Source of the DNA: Frankiales bacterium
GTDB lineage: Bacteria; Actinomycetota; Actinomycetes; Mycobacteriales; SCTD01
Length of the DNA: 12,636 bases
Reading direction: 5' to 3'
Assembly: GCA_025464795.1 (NCBI GenBank)
Contig: JAODNB010000162.1
Location: 1 to 12,636, forward strand
Shown here: positions 6,795 through 12,636 of the stretch, one piece after another
Layout: each line of letters starts with the position of its first letter
Position numbering within the stretch: position 1 is the stretch's first letter
Notes under the pieces: model-generated
What the model saw: only the letters and a program-made list of their open reading frames with translations
What the model was told of the DNA's origin: nothing
The model's database searches: none
Position numbers and translations under genes: made by a program

Positions 6795-7710
6795 CGCGGG
6801 TCACCTCCCGTGCCTCGAGGTCGGGCCGGAGCCCCTTGTACGACGGGTGCCGCAGCCGCCCGTCCTTCGTCCAGGCAGTGAACTCGACGTCGACGACCAG
6901 GACAGGATCGACCCAGTGGGCGATCCGGGCCTCGGGTGCCGGGACCTCACCGTCGTAAGGAGATCCCTTGCGGGACAGGGGTTCCAGCAGGGCAGCGACC
7001 TGGCGCAGGGTCGCCGCGGTGAAGCCGGTGCCGACGGATCCCGCGAAGACGAGTCCGTCGGGGGAGTGGACCCCGAGGAGCAGCGACCCCAGCATCCCGG
7101 AGCGGCCGCCCGCGCCTTCCTTCCACCCGCACACGACCGCGGACTGCCGGTTCACGTGCTTCACCTTCACCCAGGCGTCGCTGCGCCGACCGGGGACGTA
7201 GGTGCTGTCACGGCGCTTCGCGACCACACCCTCGAGCCCCTGCTCCTTCGTGGAGGCGAGCAGCACGTCCCCGCCACCGTGGAACGCAGCGGGCACTCCC
7301 GGGTGCAGCTGCTCCAGCACCTCCCGGCGCTCGTCGTAGGAGAGGCCGAGCAGCGAGGAGTCCTCGACGTGCAGGACGTCGAAGGGCAGGAACGTCACGG
7401 GCGTGGCCTCGACCAGGTGGCGACGAGGGGAGCGCACGTGCATCCGGCTCTGCAGGGCGCCGAAGTTCGGCCGTCCGTCCACGAAGGCGACGAGCTCGCC
7501 GTCGAGGAGCCGGTCAGGACCCGTGAGCCCGAGCAGCTCGGGATAGCCACCGGTGATGTCGTTGCCGTTGCGGCTGGTGGCCCGCACCGTCCCGCCCTCC
7601 ACGGCGACGAGGGCACGCACTCCGTCCCACTTCACCTCGTACGCCCACGCGTCCCCGACGGGCAGCTGGCCGTGGGAGGCCAGCATCGGGGACAGGCCGG
7701 TGGGGAGCAC
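6787..7710 (-). CDS. ligD: ATP-dependent DNA ligase, LigD ligase-domain type
   Basis: This 307-aa ligase has the nucleotidyltransferase and OB-fold domains of the LigD LIG module. Motif I is KWDGVR with Lys27 as the residue that takes AMP, followed by SRNGND, DGELVAF (70-76, motif III), FDVLHV (110-115, IIIa), EGVVAKR (160-166, IV) and WVKVK (180-184, V). The C-terminal part ends FTAWTKDGRLRHPSYKGLR, typical of motif VI. It would seal strand breaks held by Ku. The start is GTG at 7710 with AGGA seven bases upstream. The divergent ku gene begins 113 bases away. The sequence resembles LigD ligase domains more than the LigC type. Confidence 0.94.
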   Translation of the reverse strand: MLPTGLSPMLASHGQLPVGDAWAYEVKWDGVRALVAVEGGTVRATSRNGNDITGGYPELLGLTGPDRLLDGELVAFVDGRPNFGALQSRMHVRSPRRHLVEATPVTFLPFDVLHVEDSSLLGLSYDERREVLEQLHPGVPAAFHGGGDVLLASTKEQGLEGVVAKRRDSTYVPGRRSDAWVKVKHVNRQSAVVCGWKEGAGGRSGMLGSLLLGVHSPDGLVFAGSVGTGFTAATLRQVAALLEPLSRKGSPYDGEVPAPEARIAHWVDPVLVVDVEFTAWTKDGRLRHPSYKGLRPDLEAREVTRDE

Positions 7711-7773
7711 CTCCTCATCCTGCCCAACGAGGGGCGCGCTGACGCCGCTCCTCGCTCTACGGTTCGCGCACCG

Positions 7774-7803
7774 GCCGGGGTGGGTGTGTGGACCCGCCCC
7801 GGC
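7774..7803. repeat. imperfect inverted repeat in the ligD-ku intergenic region
   Basis: Arms GCCGGGGTGGGT (7774-7785) and ACCCGCCCCGGC (7792-7803) match at 11 of 12 positions around a 6-base loop. The only mismatch (7781/7796) would be a G-U pair in RNA. The right arm overlaps the predicted ku -35 element. It could be an operator. It is not followed by a T tract and so is unlikely to be a terminator. Confidence 0.6.
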
Positions 7804-7817
7804 TGTCCGCTTAGCGT
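7789..7817 (+). promoter_or_regulatory. predicted leaderless promoter of ku
   Basis: TGGACC (7789-7794), a 17-base spacer and TAGCGT (7812-7817) form a good housekeeping-type promoter. Six bases then lead to the ATG at 7824. There is no Shine-Dalgarno in this gap, so ku is probably translated from a leaderless message. Confidence 0.6.
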
Positions 7818-7823
7818 GTTCCC

Positions 7824-8717
7824 ATGAGATCGATCTGGAAGGGCGCGATCAGCTTCGGGCTGGTGACGATCCCGGTGAAGCTGTACAGCGCCACCGAGGA
7901 GAAGGACGTGTCGTTCCACCAGGTCAGGAGGTCCGACGGCAGCCGCATCAAGTACAAGCGGGTGTCTGCCGTCGACGGCGAGGAAGTGGCCTACGGCGAC
8001 ATCGCCAAGGGCTACGAGCTGCCGAGCGGCGAGACCGTGGTGCTCACCGACGACGACTTCAAGGACCTGCCGCTCACGACGAGCAAGGCGATCGACGTGC
8101 TCCAGTTCGTGCCGCTGGAGGAGGTCGACCCGATCTACTTCGCGAAGAGCTACTACCTCGAGCCGGAGAAGACCGGGACCAAGCCTTACGTGCTCTTGCG
8201 GGACGCGCTCGAGCAGTCCGGCAAGGTCGCCATCGTCAAGGTGGCCCTGCGCAACCGGGAGTCCCTCGCGACCCTGCGGGTCCGCGACGGCGTCTTCGTC
8301 ATCGAGACGATGCTCTGGCCGGACGAGGTCCGGACCCCGACCTTCGACTTCCTCGACGAGGACGTGGAGGTGCGCCCGCAGGAGCTGGCCATGGCCGGCT
8401 CGCTCATCGAGACGCTCAGCGGTGACTTCGACCCAGCTCAGTACAGCGACTCCTACCGCGAGGCGCTGCAGGCGGTCATCGACGCCAAGGTCGAGGGCCG
8501 CGAGGTCGTGCAGCCTGAGTCCGCGCAGCCGACCAGCGGCACCGTGGTGGACCTGATGGCTGCGCTGCGCGCCAGCGTCGACGCGGCCAAGGCCAAGACA
8601 CAGCCCTCCGCGAAGAAGGCACCGGCCAAGAAGGCACCCGCCAAGAAGGCAGCTGCGCCCAAGAAGGCGACTCCGGCGAAGGCGACGAAGAAGGCAGCAG
8701 CCCGCAAGTCCGCGTAG
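7824..8717 (+). CDS. ku: Ku, DNA-end-binding protein of bacterial NHEJ
   Basis: This 297-aa protein is bacterial Ku, whose homodimer rings DNA ends and recruits LigD. It opens MRSIWKGAISFGLV and contains IKYKRV, the DVLQFV segment and the YYLEP strand, all typical of the Ku core, which ends near residue 250. The last 40 or so residues are a lysine/alanine/proline tail with repeated AKKAP units, like the extended basic tails of actinobacterial Ku proteins that add DNA binding. The start at 7824 fits the leaderless promoter and the family N-terminus. It is divergent from the two ligD genes, a functional pairing expected for NHEJ. Confidence 0.96.
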   Translation: MRSIWKGAISFGLVTIPVKLYSATEEKDVSFHQVRRSDGSRIKYKRVSAVDGEEVAYGDIAKGYELPSGETVVLTDDDFKDLPLTTSKAIDVLQFVPLEEVDPIYFAKSYYLEPEKTGTKPYVLLRDALEQSGKVAIVKVALRNRESLATLRVRDGVFVIETMLWPDEVRTPTFDFLDEDVEVRPQELAMAGSLIETLSGDFDPAQYSDSYREALQAVIDAKVEGREVVQPESAQPTSGTVVDLMAALRASVDAAKAKTQPSAKKAPAKKAPAKKAAAPKKATPAKATKKAAARKSA

Positions 8718-8872
8718 TCGAGGCGCGTATCGGGCAAAAGGGAGAAGCCGCACTCGAGTTGGGCCATCCGGCTCATCTCCGGGGGTCCGGCCGCCTACCG
8801 TTCGGACCTTCATGCTCACCCCCGCCACGACGACGATGTCTGTGACCGCATCTCTCTGCCCTGGAGCTCCCT

Positions 8873-9550
8873 GTGACGGCGATGGACCACCGCGACCTCG
8901 TGGCGGCGCTGCGCGCTGTCCCGGGGATCACGGACGCTGACGTCACCCCGGACTCCGATGGGGGCCTCGGCACGCTGCGCCTGGACCTCGAACCGGGCGT
9001 TGACGAGGCCGCCGTGGCCAGCACCGTCGGGCGACTGCTGCGCGAGCAGTTCGGCCTCGGAGTGGACGCCGATCGGGTCCAGGTCGTGGAGGACGCCGTC
9101 CTGGACGCCCACCACGTCGAGCAGGCCGACCCGCCACTCGTCCCGGAGCAGCGCGTCCACGCCCGCCCCTCGATCTCCCGCATGCACCTCGTCTCCTCCG
9201 GGCTCGACGTCACCGCGTCGGTGACGCTGTCCTCCGGGGAGCGGGTCGCCATCGGAGAGGCCCGTGGCGCGGCGTCCCAGAGCGGCGTGCACCGGGCTGT
9301 CGCGACCGCCACGCTGCGTGCCGTGGAGGAGCTGGCCGACGGCCAGGTCCGCTTCGAGCTCGACCACATCGAGGTCGCGCCCATGGGGACGGAGCGCACC
9401 GTTCTGGTGTCCCTCACGCTGCTCACCGGCAAGGGCACCGAGCGGCTCACGGGGGCCGCAGGTGTCCGCGAGGACGTCCGGCAGGCCGTGATCCGGGCCA
9501 CTCTCGACGCTCTGAACCGCCGCCTCGAGATGCTCCTGACCGAGGTCTGA
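8873..9550 (+). CDS. hypothetical protein with duplicated beta-alpha unit
   Basis: I do not recognise a named family for this 225-aa protein. Residues 1-75 look like a small alpha-beta domain. After a linker (76-100), residues 112-153 and 177-218 resemble each other: strand, TL..G turn, second strand ending in a G-x-A-G or G-E-A-R-G type turn, then a helix with RAV..ATL.A or QAV..ATL.A. This suggests an internal duplication. A vague likeness to ligand-binding regulatory domains, such as the LeuA allosteric domain with its own pseudo-twofold repeat, is only a guess. There are no cysteines, membrane segments or signal peptide. The GTG at 8873 follows GGAG. A TACCGT hexamer at 8796-8801 may be its -10 element. 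It stands alone, 155 bases after ku. Confidence 0.8.
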   Translation: MTAMDHRDLVAALRAVPGITDADVTPDSDGGLGTLRLDLEPGVDEAAVASTVGRLLREQFGLGVDADRVQVVEDAVLDAHHVEQADPPLVPEQRVHARPSISRMHLVSSGLDVTASVTLSSGERVAIGEARGAASQSGVHRAVATATLRAVEELADGQVRFELDHIEVAPMGTERTVLVSLTLLTGKGTERLTGAAGVREDVRQAVIRATLDALNRRLEMLLTEV

Positions 9551-9616
9551 CCCCCGCGCGGCGTCCTCGGAATGCGTCCTTGGGTGACGCTCGCGCGTGA
9601 GGACGTCCAGGCGAGA

Positions 9617-9622
9617 TAGCGT
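9617..9622 (+). promoter_or_regulatory. predicted leaderless -10 element of the S51 peptidase gene
   Basis: TAGCGT, identical to the ku -10 hexamer, ends seven bases before the GTG at 9630, and no Shine-Dalgarno lies between. No good -35 is seen. The element supports 9630 rather than the GTG at 9597 as the start codon. Confidence 0.5.
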
Positions 9623-9629
9623 CTGCTCG

Positions 9630-10301
9630 GTGATCGTCCTGCACGGAGGCGGAGAGTTCTCGGTGGGCTGCCGTGCCATGGACAAGCGGGTCCTCGAGCT
9701 GGCTGGGGGCCTCGTCGTCGTGACCGCACTGGCTGCCGAGCCCGGCGGTCGGTACCGGGCCGCCACGGACAACGGCGTCCGCCATCTGCGGGCGCTCGGG
9801 GCGACGGTGGCCGGTGCTCCAGACGTGCGCGAGGACCCCGCGGGAGCGCTGTCAGCACTCGGCGCGGCCAGACTGGTCGTCCTGCCAGGCGGGTCGCCCT
9901 CGAGACTGCTGACTGCCCTGCGAACGACCCCGGTCGGGCAGCTGCTGATCGACCTCGTCGCGGCGGGCGGAACGGTGATGGGGGCGAGCGCGGGAGCCAT
10001 GGTGCTCGGCTCCTGGACGGTCCTGCCCGACCGGCCGGGACCGTCGGGGATGGCGGTGGTCGAGGGGCTCGGTCTCGTGGATGTCCTGGTGATCCCGCAC
10101 TGGAGCGGCGGCTCGTCCCGTGCCGACTGGTTGCGAGCGGTGCGGCAGGGCATGCCAGGAGCCGTACCCGTGCTCGGGCTGCCGGAGGAGTCCGGCGTGC
10201 TCGTCGAGGACGGGAAGGTGACCGCCGTCGGGCAGGCACCGACGGCACTGGTGAACGAGGAGCGGGACCTCCCGCTCGGCGAGACATGGGAGCTGCAGTG
10301 A
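9630..10301 (+). CDS. peptidase S51 family (cyanophycinase/dipeptidase E-like) protein
   Basis: This 223-aa protein has the class I glutamine amidotransferase-like fold used by S51 serine peptidases. The N-terminal strand is VIVLHGGGEFS. VLPGGSPSRLL (84-94) is the family's loop before the nucleophile elbow GASAGAM, with Ser120 as the likely nucleophile. IPHWSGG (His157) and LPEES (Glu186/187) are candidates for the other catalytic residues. Relatives cleave Asp-containing dipeptides or cyanophycin, and no cyanophycin synthetase is seen here, so the substrate is open. The frame extends to a GTG at 9597, but the family N-terminus and the -10 element point to 9630. Its stop overlaps the GTG of the next gene. 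Confidence 0.85.
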   Translation: MIVLHGGGEFSVGCRAMDKRVLELAGGLVVVTALAAEPGGRYRAATDNGVRHLRALGATVAGAPDVREDPAGALSALGAARLVVLPGGSPSRLLTALRTTPVGQLLIDLVAAGGTVMGASAGAMVLGSWTVLPDRPGPSGMAVVEGLGLVDVLVIPHWSGGSSRADWLRAVRQGMPGAVPVLGLPEESGVLVEDGKVTAVGQAPTALVNEERDLPLGETWELQ

Positions 10302-11233
10302 GTCGCACGGAGGTCCGGCTGTCGACGGCCGAGCTGCCGTCGTGGGACGGCGTGCTGCCGCCGTACCCCGGCGAGCTGGAGGGAGAGGTCTTCGTCCGGC
10401 GCGCCCCCGCGTCGGGTGGGCAGCCGGCGCTGTTCGTGCACGGCCTCGGAGGGGCGTCGACGAACTGGACCGACCTGATGGGCCTGCTTGCACCGACCTT
10501 GGACTGCGCGGCGCTGGACCTCCCCGGGTTCGGCTGGTCCCCGCCGGCGGCGTCGTACACCCTCCGGACCCACGTGCGCGCGGTCGTCCAGCTGCTCGAG
10601 CGACAGGGGCGCGGACCCGTGCACCTGTTCGGGAACAGCCTCGGCGGTGCGGTGGCCACGCGCGTGGCGGCCCGACGCCCGGACCTCGTCCGCAGCCTCA
10701 CCCTGATCTCCCCAGCCCTGCCGAACCTGAGGCCCAAGAAGGGCCTGGACCCGCGGCTGCCGCTGCTGGCGCTCCCGGGGATGCAGAAGGTGCTGCGTCG
10801 GATGAACGAGGTGACCCCCGAGCAGCAGATGCTGATGATGATCAACCTCTGCTACTCCGACCCCTCTGTCGTCCCCCAGCAGCGCCGTCAGGAAGCGATC
10901 GAGGAGGTCGTCCGTCGTCAGGGCCTGTCTCACGGGATGCCGGCGCTGGTGGGTTCGCTGCGCGGGCTGATCGCCTCCTACCTGCAGCGTGGCCCGCGCT
11001 CGTTGTGGCACCAGGCGGCGAGCGTGCGGGTGCCCACGCTGCTGATCTGGGGCTCTGAGGACCGGCTCGTGGACGTCGCGCTCGCACCCAAGGCGCTGGC
11101 CGCGTTCCCGCACTCGCGCTTGCTCGTGCTGCCCTCAGTCGGGCACGTCGCGCAGCTGGAGCAGCCGGAGACCGTGGCTCGAGCCTTCCTGGCGCTCGTC
11201 GAGGATGCCGACGCGAAGCGCGTGCGCGCCTGA
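10298..11233 (+). CDS. alpha/beta hydrolase
   Basis: This 311-aa alpha/beta hydrolase has an HGLGG oxyanion segment (48-52), the nucleophile elbow GNSLGG with Ser114, a likely acid Asp255 in WGSEDRLVD and base His283 in SVGHVAQ. A helical lid of about 100 residues lies between the elbow and the acid, with an unusual QQMLMMINLCY stretch. This order fits the broad Ser-hydrolase group (esterases, lipases, C-C bond hydrolases), and the substrate is unknown. GTG at 10298 is preferred over ATG at 10286. It forms a GTGA overlap with the preceding stop and has GGGAG five bases upstream. It is probably cotranscribed with the S51 peptidase gene. Confidence 0.9.
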   Translation: MSRTEVRLSTAELPSWDGVLPPYPGELEGEVFVRRAPASGGQPALFVHGLGGASTNWTDLMGLLAPTLDCAALDLPGFGWSPPAASYTLRTHVRAVVQLLERQGRGPVHLFGNSLGGAVATRVAARRPDLVRSLTLISPALPNLRPKKGLDPRLPLLALPGMQKVLRRMNEVTPEQQMLMMINLCYSDPSVVPQQRRQEAIEEVVRRQGLSHGMPALVGSLRGLIASYLQRGPRSLWHQAASVRVPTLLIWGSEDRLVDVALAPKALAAFPHSRLLVLPSVGHVAQLEQPETVARAFLALVEDADAKRVRA

Positions 11234-11315
11234 GGTGAGCGCGGTTTGGCGCTCCGGGTGCCATGCTCGCTTCCGTTACCGCGCACGCTGGTGACGAACA
11301 GGAGGACCAACCGCA

Positions 11316-12636
11316 GTGACCGACACCCCCGGCGGGACGCCGCCCACTGGGCAGACGTCTGAGCGGATGCAAGCCCTGCTCTCGCAGTTCCAGGAAGAGC
11401 AGGTCTCCGAGCAGCGCACCGTCTCCAGCATCCTCACGGAGCTGCGCGGGCAGGTCGCTGCCCTCGCCGACAGCGTTCGCGGGACGGCGTCCGACGCTTC
11501 CGTGGAGCGCCTCGGCGGGGTCGTCAGCACGGTCGTCGCCGACCTCCGGACCTCCACGTCCCTGCTCGGACAGCGCCTCGAGGGCTTGTCCAAGCGGATC
11601 GACGCGGTGGCGCAGGACACCGCCGCACCGACGGAGCAGGCCGCCGTCCGGCTCGCCGCGCTGCAGGCTGACATCGCGGCGCAGGCGGAGTCCGTCGACC
11701 GGATGCAGGCGGCGCTCGACGTGCTGTCGGGCTTCCCGTCAGCGCTGGCAGCGCTCCAGAAGGACGTCGCCGGCCTGCACGACCGGGTGCAGCCGCTCGC
11801 CGAGATCCGCTCTTCCGTCGGCGACATCGGAGCGCGGACGTCCTCCTCGCTCGAGGCCCTCAAGCCGGAGCTCGAGGCCGTCAACACCAAGGTCGACGCG
11901 CTCGCTCGGGCCGTGGACCCGGAGCGCCTCCGTGATGCCGTCGTCGACGGTCTCGGCTCGCGACTGGACCGGCTCGAGGAGGCCGCTTCCCGTCCCGTCG
12001 TCGGACCGGATGTGCTCAAGAGCGGTCTCGGCGACCTGCGAGCCTCGCTGGACGGCGCTATGGGGGACCGGCTGGAGGAGATCTCGGCGGGCCTCAGCGC
12101 CGTGGAGAACCGCCTCGGCCAGGTGGGAGAGCGACTTGCCGACGTAGGAGATGCCGCAGGCGGGGTGCCCGGGCTGTCGACGGACCTCAACCGTCTCGCC
12201 GCCCGCGTCGAGGAGCTGCAGGGCCTGCACGACTCGCTGTCGATGGTGGGCAAGGGCGTGGCCGCCCTCCAGGAGGACACCACCGCGACTGCTCTCACCC
12301 TGGGCGTCGCCTCGCTCCGGGACGACATCGAGCACCTGGGCGAGCGCCTCACGGAGGCGGCGCCGCCGCCGGTGGAGGAGGTCGCCGCCCTCGTGTCGCA
12401 ACGGGTCGCTGACCGGCTCGTCGAGACGCTGGCGCCGCGGATCGCCGACGTCGTCCTGACGCGCGTCTCGGCGGCCCTCGTCTCGCAGCTCGGCGAGGCC
12501 CTGTCCCCGCGCGTCAAGGCAGACACCGAGAACGTCGTACGGCTTGCCACCGCCGACAGCGAGCGGCGCATCCTCGCGCACGTCGACGAAGCTGTGCTCG
12601 CCCTGGCGGAGGCGCTGCTCCGCCGCCGCCGCGGGG
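11316..12636 (+). CDS. long alanine/leucine-rich coiled-coil protein, C-terminus beyond window
   Basis: The first 440 residues of an unrecognised protein are visible and the frame is still open at the edge. The GTG at 11316 has GGAGG ten bases before it. The visible part is almost wholly helical with repeated L-x-x-R/D-L and V-x-x-L heptad-like spacing, rich in Ala, Leu, Val, Asp, Glu and Arg. It has no Cys, Trp or Tyr and only two Phe. There is no signal peptide or membrane segment so far. The last residues are basic (LLRRRRG), which might precede a membrane anchor or a new domain. A structural, scaffold or cell-envelope role is possible, but none is supported. An 82-base gap separates it from the hydrolase. 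Confidence 0.8.
   Translation, partial: MTDTPGGTPPTGQTSERMQALLSQFQEEQVSEQRTVSSILTELRGQVAALADSVRGTASDASVERLGGVVSTVVADLRTSTSLLGQRLEGLSKRIDAVAQDTAAPTEQAAVRLAALQADIAAQAESVDRMQAALDVLSGFPSALAALQKDVAGLHDRVQPLAEIRSSVGDIGARTSSSLEALKPELEAVNTKVDALARAVDPERLRDAVVDGLGSRLDRLEEAASRPVVGPDVLKSGLGDLRASLDGAMGDRLEEISAGLSAVENRLGQVGERLADVGDAAGGVPGLSTDLNRLAARVEELQGLHDSLSMVGKGVAALQEDTTATALTLGVASLRDDIEHLGERLTEAAPPPVEEVAALVSQRVADRLVETLAPRIADVVLTRVSAALVSQLGEALSPRVKADTENVVRLATADSERRILAHVDEAVLALAEALLRRRRG

Noticed and set aside
8812..8940. Possible 42-codon upstream ORF overlapping the start of the 225-aa gene
   Set aside because: It has no Shine-Dalgarno and lies ten bases after TACCGT, a looser spacing than the leaderless genes. 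Its second half is just the 225-aa gene read in another frame.
9557..9610. Inverted CGTCCTC / GAGGACG near the S51 gene
   Set aside because: The arms are only 7 bases with a loop of about 30 bases, and similar GC-rich words recur nearby. It is not enough to call an operator or terminator.
8773..11113. Two very long minus-strand open frames (690 and 765 codons)
   Set aside because: They oppose three well-supported plus-strand genes and contain only Arg/Pro/Ser/Ala-rich low-complexity sequence. High third-position GC removes stop codons on the other strand.
11245..11282. Promoter for the coiled-coil gene
   Set aside because: CATGCT and TACCGC are -10-like, but neither has a -35 element at 16-19 bases.
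11276..12571. Minus-strand open frame of 431 codons over the coiled-coil gene
   Set aside because: Its Ser/Arg/Thr-rich sequence is the mirror of the Ala/Leu/Asp-rich coiled coil. The plus frame has a GGAGG ribosome binding site and a helical pattern.

Overview
The window is very GC-rich, gene-dense DNA. Stop and start codons overlap, several starts are GTG, and actinobacteria-specific families are present (a DUF3107 protein, a MiaE-like ferritin-fold protein, a probable DUF6158 protein, split LigD and Ku). It looks like the chromosome of a high-GC actinomycete. A Nocardioides-like member of the Propionibacteriales is my guess from gene flavour, and the sequence does not prove it. I see no transposase, phage gene, tRNA, rRNA or CRISPR array. 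No stretch above about 180 bases lacks a gene.

Layout. Positions 1-1387 (minus strand) hold a Cys-rich zinc-ribbon-like protein, a YfcE-type metallophosphoesterase and a truncated alpha/beta hydrolase, closely packed. Positions 1431-3814 (minus) hold a DEAD-box RNA helicase whose stop overlaps the start of an epoxide-hydrolase-like protein. Divergent from the helicase is a MiaE-like ferritin-fold protein (3995-4645, plus). It meets a DUF3107 gene (4646-4873, minus) stop codon to stop codon, with no base between. A TetR regulator and a small DUF6158-like gene lie upstream of DUF3107 on the minus strand. From memory, helicase / ferritin-like / DUF3107 / TetR is the order and orientation of the rhlE region (Rv3208-Rv3211) of Mycobacterium tuberculosis, so this is a conserved actinobacterial block.

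Positions 5940-8717 form a non-homologous end-joining locus. A LigD-type DNA ligase and a LigD-type polymerase are separate overlapping genes on the minus strand, and ku diverges on the plus strand. The shared upstream region carries a 12-bp imperfect inverted repeat over the predicted ku -35 element. Positions 8873-12636 (plus) hold an unrecognised 225-aa protein with an internal beta-alpha duplication, a peptidase S51/cyanophycinase-like protein coupled to an alpha/beta hydrolase, and the first 440 residues of a long coiled-coil protein that runs off the window.

Most notable points. (1) The helicase has no ATG, GTG or TTG that would preserve its Q motif, and probably starts at an ATT codon behind a well-spaced Shine-Dalgarno sequence. 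(2) Five genes carry a TANNNT -10 element exactly 6-7 bases before the start codon and no Shine-Dalgarno, which marks them as likely leaderless transcripts. (3) The ku promoter carries the inverted repeat. I found no clearly new multi-gene system. The least explained genes are the 225-aa protein, the zinc-ribbon protein and the terminal coiled-coil protein.
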